41,997 nt of DNA, from NCBI RefSeq assembly GCF_028712165.1, contig NZ_JAQTQR010000018.1, forward strand, positions 1 through 41,997, written 5' to 3'. This stretch comes from Sulfuricurvum sp. (lineage in GTDB: Bacteria > Campylobacterota > Campylobacteria > Campylobacterales > Sulfurimonadaceae). Of this stretch, positions 1 to 8,750 are shown one piece after another. The notes under the pieces were generated by a model. It saw only the letters and a program-made list of their open reading frames with translations. It was not told where the DNA came from and searched no databases. The position numbers and the translations under genes were made by a program. The stretch's first letter is position 1; each line of letters begins with the position of its first letter.

Positions 1-1211
1 CCTTTGGCATCGGTCGCTTCGAGCGTATGTAAGAGTTCCATTCCGTGTGAGAGTGCCTTCGCAGGGGGCGGATCGATCCAGCTGAGCTGAGAATCTCCCC
101 ATGCACTGAGTTCGAGGGCCAGCGGAGTGAGGTCACAGACACGGATCTCGGCCTCTTTGTGCGGGGTGAGGGCATGATGAGCGCTTTCGCTCCAAAGACG
201 GTAGCATTTGCCGCTGCTGAGACGTCCTGCACGTCCTGCACGCTGATCGGCGGAGGCACGGGAAATACGACGGGTAACGAGCCGTTCCATCCCGCTGCGG
301 GGATCGAATGTGAGCACTTTCTCCAGTCCCGAATCGACGACGATACGGATACCCTCGATGGTGAGACTCGTTTCGGCGATGTTGGTGGCGAGGACGATTT
401 TGCGTTTGGACGAGGGGAAAATCGCCTTTTCCTGATCCGCTTTAGAAAGTTCGCCGTACAGAGGAGCAATATCGATCTCCATAGGGGAACAATGCTCTCT
501 CAAAGAGGCTTCGAGTGTTTTGATCTCACGGGTTCCGGGTAAAAAGACGAGGATACTCCCCTCATCCCTCACGAGGATATCTTTTAGGATACCCATCAGT
601 GCGGGGACGATCTTTTTAGCCTCAATAGAGGGAGAATTTGGTGGTAAATGCTCTATCGTGATCGGAAAGCTTCTCCCCTCGCTGGTGATAAGAGGGGGAT
701 GGTTCAAGAGCGTTTGTAACGCATCGGTATCGAGTGTTGCCGACATCACCAAAATCTTGAGATCCTCACGGAGAAACTCCTGAGACTGGAGGGCAAAAGC
801 GAGCGAGAGATCGCTGTGTAGATGACGCTCATGAAATTCATCGAAGAGTATGAGGGCAACGTTTTCGAGGGAAGGATCGCGTTGGAGCATGCGGGTTAAA
901 ATCCCCTCGGTGACGACGAGAATTTTGGTCTGTTCGCTGAGCTTTTTTTCGGCGCGAATTTGATAGCCGACCCGTTCCCCTGCCTTTTCTCCCAGTAGTT
1001 GTGCCATCCGTGCGGCGGCACTTCGGGCGGCGATACGGCGCGGTTCGAGCATAATGATCTGTTTTCCGCCGAGCCACGGCTCATCCAAAAGCGAGAGAGG
1101 AACCACGGTTGTTTTTCCCGCACCCGGAGGAGCTTGCAGGATAAGGCGGTTATTGGATTTGAGGAGGGTTTGGAGTTCCTCAATGACGTCGTGTATCGGG
1201 AGTGTGGCCAT
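1..1211 (-). CDS. hrpB: ATP-dependent helicase HrpB (C-terminal part outside window)
   Basis: The frame runs from an ATG at 1211 off the left edge, so about 403 N-terminal residues are present; HrpB proteins are usually about 800. Visible superfamily 2 motifs are the P-loop APPGAGKTT, the HrpB-type DEAH-box variant DEFHERH, the SAT motif, and motif VI DQRAGRAGR. These identify a DEAH-type HrpB helicase; its cellular role is poorly defined. The start overlaps the stop of the upstream potassium-channel gene by one base (TAATG on the minus strand), so the two are probably translationally coupled. Confidence 0.93.
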   Translation of the reverse strand, partial: MATLPIHDVIEELQTLLKSNNRLILQAPPGAGKTTVVPLSLLDEPWLGGKQIIMLEPRRIAARSAAARMAQLLGEKAGERVGYQIRAEKKLSEQTKILVVTEGILTRMLQRDPSLENVALILFDEFHERHLHSDLSLAFALQSQEFLREDLKILVMSATLDTDALQTLLNHPPLITSEGRSFPITIEHLPPNSPSIEAKKIVPALMGILKDILVRDEGSILVFLPGTREIKTLEASLREHCSPMEIDIAPLYGELSKADQEKAIFPSSKRKIVLATNIAETSLTIEGIRIVVDSGLEKVLTFDPRSGMERLVTRRISRASADQRAGRAGRLSSGKCYRLWSESAHHALTPHKEAEIRVCDLTPLALELSAWGDSQLSWIDPPPAKALSHGMELLHTLEATDAK

Positions 1212-2866
1212 TAAAAAGGGAGTTTGAACCGTCGCGCTTCGACACCGTGTATGACGTAGTAGAGCTCATAGTAATGGTTGACAATAAGTTGGAACTGCTC
1301 CAGACTCGGGCGGGTTGTTGCAAACAACAATCGATCGTTCGGTTGCAGAAGGGTTTCAGCTCTCGGTAAAAGGATAAACTCACCGTTCGAGCGCTCAAGC
1401 CCCAAAATGACAATTTCCAGGTCTTTGTCATCATGATAAGGGTTATTGAGTAATTGACCTATTCTTACGGGTGCTTCACGTAAATATCGGCTTAATGCGT
1501 ACATATGGAGTTCATCGATTTCCATTTCAATCAATGCCGGGCGTTTATTGACCCTTCCGGTGATGAGCATCAGGGTATCGACAAATACCTCTTGATCTTG
1601 TATTGCAATCGCATCGATAAATTTAAACGTCATCGGTCGGTCTATGTAGTTGTACCCGTCAAGTGCGGCAATCTGATCGAGAATAAAAATCTTGTCAACT
1701 TTGAGATTGCTAAAGAGACTGCGTTCTTCGAGTTCATTTTCACGGACAATAGCAAATATTTTGGGATTGAGGGTGCGGGCGGTTGCAATGATAGAGAGAT
1801 TGATCGCATCATCGTTGGTTCCGGCGATGATACATGCGGCATCCATAATGCCCGCCTGAATGAAAAAGTCCTGATCCGAGGAGACTTTTTCATGGGTCTC
1901 TTTGTTGATATCGAGATAGGCGTATTCGATTTGGTTGTTGTCGAGGGTATTTTTGAGCGTTTTTCCGAAACGTCCTTTAGCGCATACGATGTATTTTCCC
2001 TTAGGGAGAATATCGCTTTTGCTGACGTGGAGATTTCCCCCCTGAACCCAGCTCAATAGATTAAAAAGATAAGGGGATCGGAGCGCGAAATCGATCCTTT
2101 TTGAGATGATCGAAAAGGCATCGATAACATGATTAACGCCGATATTCGCTAAGTTTTCTCCCCCTTGTTTTAATCCTGAACGGGCGATGATACTCAGGTC
2201 TTTGTTCAAAATACGGGCACGAACCGAGATTTTGAGATTGAGCTGATCGTCATCGAAGAGGGTAACGAGAAATTTACAATGGGGTGACTCGATTCCTGAG
2301 GATTTGAGCACATCCGTCATGGACGCATCGGCCACGATTGCGGGGATAGAAGGGAGATACATTTCACTTTGCAGCGCTTCGATTTTTTCAATGTTTTTAT
2401 CGATAACAATGATTCGGTATAAATTGTCTTTGTTGATTTTATCAATCAGTAATTTACCCGCATCGGTATAACCGCAAATAATAATAAAATCTTGTCTGAG
2501 ATGACGAACCTTGCGTCGAAAGGTATTCATTTTTATCGCACTGGTAAAGGTTTTTTCCTGCAGCAATGCGATGATAGAACCCAATGCGTAAATCCAGGCT
2601 GGAACGGTAGAGTAAATGGTGATAAAAACAACGATACGCTGAGCATAGCTGAATGCGTAGGGGATCTCTCCGAATCCGATCGTCGTCGCCGTATAGGCAA
2701 CCACGTACATGGCATCAAAAAAACTGAGATGAACGGGTTGTCCGTTATCTCCCGTTCCCGGAACGAGGGTGAGGAGAATGACGGGTATAGCATGGGCAAG
2801 ATTCAAGACGATGAGGGGAACCCTCATTTTCCGTAAAAAAAGCCAAATGGTCGATTCGTTGCTCAT
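1211..2866 (-). CDS. two-TM potassium channel with two RCK (TrkA-N) domains
   Basis: The 551-residue protein has a transmembrane helix near residues 15-36, a pore loop with filter TTIGFGE at residues 61-67, and a second helix near 80-105. Two Rossmann-like RCK/TrkA-N units follow, one starting FIIICGYTDAGK and the other YIVCAKGRFGK, with a TrkA-C-like end. RCK domains gate such channels by ligand or ion binding. The filter is TIGFGE instead of TVGYGD. From memory the Helicobacter pylori channel HpKchA carries the same kind of filter, which supports orthology. It lies 11 bases after a small membrane-protein gene and overlaps hrpB by one base. Confidence 0.9.
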   Translation of the reverse strand: MSNESTIWLFLRKMRVPLIVLNLAHAIPVILLTLVPGTGDNGQPVHLSFFDAMYVVAYTATTIGFGEIPYAFSYAQRIVVFITIYSTVPAWIYALGSIIALLQEKTFTSAIKMNTFRRKVRHLRQDFIIICGYTDAGKLLIDKINKDNLYRIIVIDKNIEKIEALQSEMYLPSIPAIVADASMTDVLKSSGIESPHCKFLVTLFDDDQLNLKISVRARILNKDLSIIARSGLKQGGENLANIGVNHVIDAFSIISKRIDFALRSPYLFNLLSWVQGGNLHVSKSDILPKGKYIVCAKGRFGKTLKNTLDNNQIEYAYLDINKETHEKVSSDQDFFIQAGIMDAACIIAGTNDDAINLSIIATARTLNPKIFAIVRENELEERSLFSNLKVDKIFILDQIAALDGYNYIDRPMTFKFIDAIAIQDQEVFVDTLMLITGRVNKRPALIEMEIDELHMYALSRYLREAPVRIGQLLNNPYHDDKDLEIVILGLERSNGEFILLPRAETLLQPNDRLLFATTRPSLEQFQLIVNHYYELYYVIHGVEARRFKLPF

Positions 2867-2877
2867 TAATTACCGTA

Positions 2878-3255
2878 TCAGCGTTTGAGTAGCAGGGTTT
2901 CACCGACGAAGAGGGTGACGGAGATGACATTGGCAACCAAAGCTCCAACAGCTAAAGAAACCACAATGGTAAAGAGTTCAGGAGTCATAACACTCGTCAT
3001 GTTAACAATCCCCCAAAACGATGCGGCTGCAATAAGCTGTAAGTCTGCAACAAAGCTTGTCGCGAGGAGAACGGAACCCGTTTGGGTCTTATCCCCCAAT
3101 TTCATAATGGTTGCAATAATATTAACCGTAATAGCAGCAACGAGCTCATATACGCTGTGATACGCGATAACGTCAAAATCACCATACACAAACCCGAAAT
3201 TCAGAGTCAGGGCAAGGATGATAAAAAAACCGGAAATCACTTTTTCGGAATTCAT
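2878..3255 (-). CDS. small four-helix inner-membrane protein, DUF6394-like
   Basis: The 125-residue protein is almost wholly hydrophobic, with about four predicted membrane helices and a short cytoplasmic KLGDKTQTG segment between helices two and three. No catalytic motif is visible. The sequence resembles the DUF6394 family of Campylobacterota membrane proteins, recalled without a search. It is the first gene of a minus-strand operon with the potassium channel (11-base gap) and hrpB, so a role in ion transport or channel assembly is possible but unproven. An AGAGG ribosome site lies ahead of the ATG, and two tandem TACAAT-containing repeats just upstream (3263-3290) may supply the -10. Confidence 0.75.
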   Translation of the reverse strand: MNSEKVISGFFIILALTLNFGFVYGDFDVIAYHSVYELVAAITVNIIATIMKLGDKTQTGSVLLATSFVADLQLIAAASFWGIVNMTSVMTPELFTIVVSLAVGALVANVISVTLFVGETLLLKR

Positions 3256-3299
3256 AATACCTCTTTCTTTTTATTGTACTGTTTTATTGTACTTCATTT

Positions 3300-4508
3300 T
3301 TACTTTAAGCCTTGCTGAGTGTACACATTACGGGGATTCCATAAAATCCATCCGCAGCTCCCAAAAGCCTCACTCGCAGCGATTTGTTCACGGATCTCTT
3401 TTTCACCGTAAATACGTCGATCAAATGCGTAATCCCTAAACGCTTGGAGCCACGGACGATACGCTTTTGATGAAGTGCATGATTTTTTGAGGGCTTGATC
3501 CAAGGACTGTTTGACGATTTGATAGTTTGCTTCTACCGGATTCGGATACCCCGGGATTCCCATATGAAAACCGCTCGGATAGAGCATCGGTGAGAGATAA
3601 TCAACATACGGTGCGAGGGCATCGACACGCTGACCGATGTCGATATCGGCATCGTTCCAGCTCACATACCCGAAAATATCGGCGGATACAAAGACATTGT
3701 ACGGGAGGAGTGTTCTGCGTGCTTCTTCCAAAAAGCCTGAAATCGCTTTGACCCGTTCGGCCTGAGTATTTTCAACGGCGAATTTTATCCCTTTGCGATC
3801 CGGAAAACGGACGTAGTCGAATTGGATCTCGTCAAACCCGGCTGCTGCTGCTTCTTCGGCAATGGAGAGGATGTATTTACGAGGCTCTTTGCGTGATGCA
3901 TCGATCCAGTAGAGCCCTTCTTTGTCTTTGAAAAGCGATCCGTCGGTTGTGTGTACCCCGTATTGCGGGTTGGCGGTAACGTAAGGGGTATCTTTAAACG
4001 AAACGATACGGGCGATGACGTATATCTTTTCTTTGTGCAAGTCGGAAACAAACTTTTTCATGTCTCTGAACAAGATCAGATCCTGTGCTCCGATTTTGTT
4101 TGCGATCGGATTGTCGGTTTTAAAGGCGATCTGTCCGCGATCCATTTTGATATCAATAACAAAAGCATTGATCTCCGTCGTTTGGAGAAGATTTTTGGCA
4201 TTGCCCATGATTTTGGTGCTGGTTGCGCCGAAGCTGGAGAGATAAAGGGCTTTCGGGGTAAAAGGATCCAAATACATTTTACCGCCGCTTTTGTAAAACT
4301 TGCGGTCGTATCCGATAGCACGCACCCCTATGATCCCTGATGAGGGGACGATAAAAGTACCGTTGCTGTCGGTACGGTACTCTTTGTTACCCGAAATGAC
4401 GATAGCATCCGCAATCGGTTTGGATGTTGATTTGTCGTAAACCGTTCCGCTGATCAGTGCCCCCCATGATAATGTAATAAAACCTACTAAAAGCGCCAGT
4501 GCTTTCAC
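3300..4508 (-). CDS. exported putative glycoside hydrolase, DUF4015 type
   Basis: The 402-residue protein starts with a signal peptide (cleavage probably near residue 20). A short carboxypeptidase-regulatory-like beta domain follows (about 19-75, ISGTVYDKSTSKPIADA). The rest matches the putative glycosyl hydrolase domain (DUF4015), a TIM-barrel family related to GH13. Conserved-looking segments are YWIDASRKEPRKYI, FDEIQFDYVRFPD and DYLSPMLYPSGF; the Asp/Glu in these are candidate catalytic residues. The substrate is unknown. It is divergent from the RNA helicase gene and ends 44 bases before the small membrane-protein gene. Confidence 0.85.
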   Translation of the reverse strand: MKALALLVGFITLSWGALISGTVYDKSTSKPIADAIVISGNKEYRTDSNGTFIVPSSGIIGVRAIGYDRKFYKSGGKMYLDPFTPKALYLSSFGATSTKIMGNAKNLLQTTEINAFVIDIKMDRGQIAFKTDNPIANKIGAQDLILFRDMKKFVSDLHKEKIYVIARIVSFKDTPYVTANPQYGVHTTDGSLFKDKEGLYWIDASRKEPRKYILSIAEEAAAAGFDEIQFDYVRFPDRKGIKFAVENTQAERVKAISGFLEEARRTLLPYNVFVSADIFGYVSWNDADIDIGQRVDALAPYVDYLSPMLYPSGFHMGIPGYPNPVEANYQIVKQSLDQALKKSCTSSKAYRPWLQAFRDYAFDRRIYGEKEIREQIAASEAFGSCGWILWNPRNVYTQQGLK

Positions 4509-4626
4509 TCATATTCTCCCAAAATTTCAATTGCCGTATCCTAGCAAAAAAAATGCCATAAATGGGAGGTTTGAAGCGATAAAATGTTAATATATATTAA
4601 TAAGATACCAAAAAGGTAATAACCAT

Positions 4627-6003
4627 ATGTCATTTACGACTTTAGGGCTCAGCCCGCACCTCCTCGATACCCTGACTGCAAAAGGGTACAGTGAGCCGAC
4701 TCCGATCCAAACGCAGGTCATTCCACTCGTATTGCGAGGGCGGGATATCCTCGGAGCCGCTCAAACGGGAACCGGAAAAACCGCAGCGTTTGCCTTGCCG
4801 ATCATCCATAAACTCATCAGTGCCGCCGATGCCAAACAAGCAAGCGCCAGAGCTTTGGTCATCGTTCCGACACGAGAGCTCGCATCCCAAGTAGCAGAAG
4901 CGATCCGCTCGTACGCCGAGGGGCTTGAACTCACCGTTATCGCTCTCTATGGGGGAGCGAACATGGCGCGTCAGGCAAAAGAACTGGAAGAGGGAGTTGA
5001 TATCATTGTCGCCACTCCGGGACGGCTTATCGAGCTCAACAAACAAGGACATGTTCCCCTCTCACGCATCGAGTATCTGGTGTTTGACGAAGCCGATACA
5101 ATTTTCGATATGGGGTTCATCCGTGAAGTAGGTCAGATCATCGATCTGCTCCCGCTCAAACGCCAAAACATGCTCTTTTCGGCAACGATGACCCCTGCGG
5201 TCAAACAGCTGAGCGAAAAGATCCTCAACAAACCGCTGTTGGTGGAGATCGATAACCTCAAAGCCGCCGATATGACACTGCGTCAAGTCGTCCATCCGGT
5301 CGAAAAAGAGCGCAAAAAAGAGCTGTTATCGTATCTGATCGGCTCCAACAACTACCCGCAGGTTCTCGTCTTTACCCGCACCAAAGCCGAAGCCGATGAA
5401 GTGAGTGCCGACCTCACTGCCAGCGGACTCAAAAACGTAGTGATCCACGGCGATAAAAAACACGGTGCCAGAGATCGCGCACTCAATGAGTTTCGAGAAG
5501 GTAATGCCCGTATCCTCGTAGCAACCGATATCGCCGCGCGCGGGTTGGATATCGAAGGTCTGGATGTCGTCATCAACTATGATATTCCCCATGTCAGCAC
5601 CGACTATCTCCACCGTATCGGACGTACGGGACGTGCGGGCAATGACGGCTTGGCGATTACGCTTCTCTCCTCCTCAGAGCATATCTCATGGTCGAAAATC
5701 ATCACGATGCTCGGGAAAAACGTCGAGACGATCTTGGTTCCCGGATTCGAACCCCCAGCCGATAACGCCCTCGTAAAAACACGCGGTAAAAGTCTCTCCA
5801 AAGAGGCTGAGAAAAAGGGAAAAACGGAAGGGGCATTCGGAAACAAGCGCAAAAAAGAGCCGGTTCAGCCCAAATTTGTCGGTAAACGGGGGCCGCGTTT
5901 AGCACGTGACGAACCTTCCGGCAAGAGCAACTCAGGCAGAGACAGTGCCTTCGGTAACTCTAAAAAACCCTCACCGAAAAAGTCAGGCGGACGGGGGAGA
6001 TAA
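4627..6003 (+). CDS. rhlE: DEAD-box RNA helicase, RhlE-like
   Basis: The 458-residue protein has the full motif set: Q motif (EPTPIQTQ), motif I AQTGTGKT (45-52), PTRELA, ATPGR, motif II DEAD (154-157), [16 protein letters not shown] and [10 protein letters not shown]. The C-terminal 80 or so residues are a Lys/Arg/Gly/Ser-rich tail typical of RhlE-type helicases, likely for RNA binding. Its expected role is ATP-driven RNA remodelling in ribosome assembly or mRNA decay. The ATG at 4627 follows an AAGG Shine-Dalgarno sequence. arfB follows after 20 bases on the same strand, so the two may be co-transcribed as translation-linked genes. Confidence 0.92.
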   Translation: MSFTTLGLSPHLLDTLTAKGYSEPTPIQTQVIPLVLRGRDILGAAQTGTGKTAAFALPIIHKLISAADAKQASARALVIVPTRELASQVAEAIRSYAEGLELTVIALYGGANMARQAKELEEGVDIIVATPGRLIELNKQGHVPLSRIEYLVFDEADTIFDMGFIREVGQIIDLLPLKRQNMLFSATMTPAVKQLSEKILNKPLLVEIDNLKAADMTLRQVVHPVEKERKKELLSYLIGSNNYPQVLVFTRTKAEADEVSADLTASGLKNVVIHGDKKHGARDRALNEFREGNARILVATDIAARGLDIEGLDVVINYDIPHVSTDYLHRIGRTGRAGNDGLAITLLSSSEHISWSKIITMLGKNVETILVPGFEPPADNALVKTRGKSLSKEAEKKGKTEGAFGNKRKKEPVQPKFVGKRGPRLARDEPSGKSNSGRDSAFGNSKKPSPKKSGGRGR

Positions 6004-6023
6004 TCTCTCTCTTTTTTGTTGAT

Positions 6024-6446
6024 ATGCTAAACATTTCCCACACAGTCACAATCCCTGACTCCGAGATCGAGATCACCGCTATCCGCTCTCAAGGCTCCGG
6101 CGGACAGAATGTCAACAAAGTCTCCACAGCGATCCATCTGCGTTTCGACATCAACGCCTCAAGCCTCCCCGATTTCTATAAAGAACGTCTCCTAGAGATT
6201 ACCGATCACCGTATCACCAAAGACGGCATCATCAACATCAAATCCCAAGAATCACGCTCTCAGGAAGAGAACAAAGAATCGGCACTGGAACGGCTCAAAG
6301 AACTGATCAAAAGCGTCACGATTGTCCAAAAAAAGCGCAAACCGACCAAACCGACCCGTAATTCACAGAAACGGCGGATGGACAGTAAAACGAAGCACGG
6401 GAATATTAAAAAGATGCGGGGGAAAGTGAATGGTGACAAAGATTAA
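6024..6446 (+). CDS. arfB: alternative ribosome-rescue factor B (GGQ peptidyl-tRNA hydrolase)
   Basis: The 140-residue protein has the GGQ catalytic motif in the context [13 protein letters not shown] (GGQ at 26-28) of the class I release-factor domain. It ends in a strongly basic tail from about residue 105 that in ArfB/YaeJ inserts into the empty mRNA channel. ArfB hydrolyses peptidyl-tRNA on ribosomes stalled on non-stop mRNA. It follows the RNA helicase gene by 20 bases, with no clear Shine-Dalgarno before the ATG. Its last codons overlap the convergent DUF5677 gene by four bases. Confidence 0.92.
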   Translation: MLNISHTVTIPDSEIEITAIRSQGSGGQNVNKVSTAIHLRFDINASSLPDFYKERLLEITDHRITKDGIINIKSQESRSQEENKESALERLKELIKSVTIVQKKRKPTKPTRNSQKRRMDSKTKHGNIKKMRGKVNGDKD

Positions 6447-7378
6447 GGTTTATAACCTTCTGTTGAATAGTAAATATCAAAATATGCAGGATTAATAGCT
6501 TGATGTAGTACAACAGATTCCAGCCAAAATGCTTTGTCGGGATTTTTAGGTTTATTAGCTATTTTATAGTAAAACCTTATAAACATAAACAAGGTGGTAT
6601 TTAAATAATAAAGAGGTGGATCTATTGAAGCATTTTCACCACCGAATAAACCTTTCACATTTTCATTATCACTATGACATTTAGACGAATACGCTCCAAT
6701 ATTGACAGATAGATATGAATGATGAACTGATTCTGAAAAAAACTGATGTCGCTCTTTTCTATAAGTGTACCAAAAGTCTATAAATTCATTATCAAAACCA
6801 ATGTTTTTTTCAATAGCAGAAATTTTTTCAAACATTTTATTTTTAGAAAATAACTTGTACCATATTTCATTTGAAGCATTTTCATCTTTGCCTTTAATAT
6901 ATTCTTTAAAGTCTTCTTGAGAGTATATTAGGATGATTGTTTGATTACATAATTCTGAAATGCTTCGTACTAAGGTACGTGCCGGATTATCTAATCCTTT
7001 TTCAAGTAAGTCGATTATAGCGATAGAGTAATTTGTTATTTGTAAAAATAGATTTGATAATATAAAATTTGGATTAGGAATTCCATCTTCAGATAGCCAG
7101 TTTTTTGGAAAAATTTCTTCATCTGACTCTGAAGAATGTAATGATAAACTTATCATAGCAATACAAAGTGTAGATAAATTCGCTAATGTTAACTCATTGT
7201 TGAAAAAATTAGTATTGATTTTCTCTCCATCTTTTTGTTGTTCATTTATAAAAGATATGATTGCATCAATATCAGAAATTTTTATTGTTTTCTGAAAAGC
7301 TTTTTTAGAGATATTATTAATATTATTGACGTTTTGTTTAACTAAAGCTCTTAATTTTTTATTAGTAAGTTTTTTCAT
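6443..7378 (-). CDS. hypothetical protein, DUF5677-like
   Basis: The 311-residue mainly helical protein has the segment [18 protein letters not shown], which resembles the DUF5677 family; no enzyme motif was recognised. The gene is visibly more AT-rich than its neighbours and carries many ATA, AAA and TTT codons, suggesting horizontal transfer. It starts 34 bases after the higA stop on the same strand, so it may be co-transcribed cargo of the higBA locus. Its 3' end overlaps arfB by four bases, as expected for a gene inserted against a conserved housekeeping gene. DUF5677 proteins are often found near defence or toxin genes; no function is assigned. Confidence 0.7.
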   Translation of the reverse strand: MKKLTNKKLRALVKQNVNNINNISKKAFQKTIKISDIDAIISFINEQQKDGEKINTNFFNNELTLANLSTLCIAMISLSLHSSESDEEIFPKNWLSEDGIPNPNFILSNLFLQITNYSIAIIDLLEKGLDNPARTLVRSISELCNQTIILIYSQEDFKEYIKGKDENASNEIWYKLFSKNKMFEKISAIEKNIGFDNEFIDFWYTYRKERHQFFSESVHHSYLSVNIGAYSSKCHSDNENVKGLFGGENASIDPPLYYLNTTLFMFIRFYYKIANKPKNPDKAFWLESVVLHQAINPAYFDIYYSTEGYKP

Positions 7379-7412
7379 AATATGAGCTTTTCAAGTGACA
7401 CTGTTAAATATA

Positions 7413-7781
7413 TCACGCCGAAACTTTCGGCACCAATACTTCGAGCGGAATATGAAGCTGTGCCGAGAGGTTGGAAATCATGCTGAGTGATAGTCCGATT
7501 TTACGGTTGAGCACTTCGGAAACCTTGCTTTTGCTCCCGATGATGGGCACCAAATCTTTTTGTTTGAGTCCCATCTCCTCCATACGGTATTTGATCGCTT
7601 CGATAGGATCTGGAGTTGCGATTTGCCAATGTTGCTCTTCGTATTTTTCGACCAACATCGCGAGGACTTCGAGTTCGTCGCCTTCAGCGGTTCCGATCTC
7701 AGGCTCTAAATCCATCAATACGTCGATACGCTCAAGCGCTTTTTCGTAATCGGCTTCGGTTCGGATAGGGGATAGTTGCAT
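7413..7781 (-). CDS. higA: HigA-type antitoxin, XRE-family helix-turn-helix
   Basis: The C-terminal half carries a Cro/C1-type helix-turn-helix (MGLKQKDLVPIIGSKSKVSEVL). The N-terminal acidic region (LEPEIGTAEGDELEVLA) is typical of HigA antitoxins of the YgjM type. I use the second Met (ATG at 7781, 122 residues) because an AGGAGA Shine-Dalgarno lies just upstream, inside the end of higB; the upstream ATG at 7799 has none. One base separates it from the higB stop. The protein should bind and inhibit HigB and repress the operon through the palindrome at 8095-8111. Confidence 0.88.
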   Translation of the reverse strand: MQLSPIRTEADYEKALERIDVLMDLEPEIGTAEGDELEVLAMLVEKYEEQHWQIATPDPIEAIKYRMEEMGLKQKDLVPIIGSKSKVSEVLNRKIGLSLSMISNLSAQLHIPLEVLVPKVSA

Positions 7782-7782
7782 G

Positions 7783-8076
7783 TTAAATCTCCTCTGCATT
7801 GATTTTGTCGTATTCGCTGTGGGTTCCGATAAATTTGACTCGGACGATTTTCCGTTTGTAATCGATATGGACGATCAGACGGTAATCATTACCCTTGATA
7901 TTGAAAACGACGCGGTTGTCACGTAAAAAAGAGGCACTGGAATACTCACGTTTTATCTGATCGGGACTTTCCCACTGTGCTTTACGCACATCAGAATGCC
8001 ACACTTCCAGAGGCGTTTTAGCCTGAGGATGATTTTCATAAAACAGTACCAATGTCTTTTTACTGATAACATTCAT
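7783..8076 (-). CDS. higB: HigB-type mRNA interferase toxin
   Basis: The 97-residue protein matches the HigB_toxin branch of the RelE fold: start MNVISKKTLVLFYENHPQA, then NDYRLIVHIDYKRK and VRVKFIGTHSEYDKI. HigB toxins cut mRNA on translating ribosomes. It precedes its antitoxin gene, the usual higBA order. The start codon has no Shine-Dalgarno (pyrimidine-rich TTCCCCT precedes the ATG). A TATACT -10 box ends only six bases upstream, which suggests a leaderless transcript. Confidence 0.88.
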   Translation of the reverse strand: MNVISKKTLVLFYENHPQAKTPLEVWHSDVRKAQWESPDQIKREYSSASFLRDNRVVFNIKGNDYRLIVHIDYKRKIVRVKFIGTHSEYDKINAEEI

Positions 8077-8082
8077 AGGGGA

Positions 8083-8088
8083 AGTATA
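8083..8088 (-). promoter_or_regulatory. putative -10 box of higBA
   Basis: On the minus strand TATACT is followed by six bases and then the higB ATG, so transcription would start at or next to the start codon. No good -35 is visible; the palindrome at 8095-8111 occupies the spacer. Confidence 0.45.
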
Positions 8089-8094
8089 AGATTT

Positions 8095-8111
8095 GTTCCT
8101 TTAAAAGGAAC
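8095..8111. promoter_or_regulatory. palindromic operator of higBA
   Basis: Perfect inverted repeat GTTCCTTT-A-AAAGGAAC with eight-base arms and one central base, placed just upstream of the putative -10. Position and symmetry fit an autoregulatory site for the HigA helix-turn-helix dimer. The binding is inferred. Confidence 0.65.
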
Positions 8112-8155
8112 TTAGCTATAAGGTTGTATATTTTTTTTTCTCTTTAGCCAAAACT

Positions 8156-8173
8156 CCCAACAAACATGTCGGG
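8156..8173 (-). terminator. possible terminator after slyD
   Basis: On the minus strand CCCGAC-ATGTTT-GTTGGG forms a six-pair stem (one G-U) followed by AGTTTTGG, 17 bases past the slyD stop. The T-run is short, so this is tentative. Confidence 0.45.
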
Positions 8174-8189
8174 AATAGAGAACTAGTTT

Positions 8190-8657
8190 TTAGTCATTGC
8201 TATTTAGAATCTCTTCGATTTCTTCTTCGGTTGCTGCTTCTATGTCCAAGATTTTACCTTTGAAAACGAGATCTTTGCCTGCGAGCGGGTGATTTCCGTC
8301 GAGTGTGGCATGATCGCCTTCTATCGCTGTGACGGTATAGATAACGACATCTTCACCATCCTCGTCGAGATATCCATCCACTTCCATCCCGATACTTACT
8401 TCAGCCGGGAGTTCACTGAGGGCTTCCGTTACAACCAACTCAGGATCATATTCACCAAACGCTTCATCGGATGCGAGGTTGACGGTAAAGGTATCATCAA
8501 CCGCTTTCCCGTCCAATGCCTCTTCGATGGCCTTAAAAATCTGACCGTAATCACCATGAAGATAAACAATCGGCTCATCTTCCTCGTAAAGGAGGTTTCC
8601 CTTTGTGTCGAAAATCTGATAATCGACAGTGACAATAGAATTTTTAGTGACAGGCAT
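8190..8657 (-). CDS. slyD: SlyD-type FKBP peptidyl-prolyl isomerase (copy 1)
   Basis: I place the start at the ATG at 8657 (155 residues) because GGAG lies five bases upstream; the ORF can be extended to 8693 without such a site. The FKBP core is split by the insert-in-flap region, as in SlyD: YLHGDYGQIFKAIEEAL, AFGEYDPELV, and LDGNHPLAGKDLVFKGKI. SlyD proteins are cytosolic isomerases/chaperones, and some bind nickel through a His-rich tail. This copy ends in an acidic EEEIEEILNSND tail with no histidines, unlike the second copy at 22963-23436. Confidence 0.9.
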   Translation of the reverse strand: MPVTKNSIVTVDYQIFDTKGNLLYEEDEPIVYLHGDYGQIFKAIEEALDGKAVDDTFTVNLASDEAFGEYDPELVVTEALSELPAEVSIGMEVDGYLDEDGEDVVIYTVTAIEGDHATLDGNHPLAGKDLVFKGKILDIEAATEEEIEEILNSND

Positions 8658-8750
8658 GGGGACTCCATTGGGTTGAGATTTTGGATAATTCACTTTGCAT
8701 TATAGATAGAAATAGATACGATGCTTGTATCGAAACGGTAATATTCAGAG

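Noticed and set aside
1505-2059. Long open frame on the plus strand opposite the potassium-channel gene
   Set aside because: No ribosome site or recognisable domain, and the opposite strand encodes a clear channel; it is an antisense shadow.
4587-4600. AT-only palindrome TTAATATATATTAA upstream of the RNA helicase gene
   Set aside because: Low-complexity AT sequence in a promoter region; no related copies near other genes.
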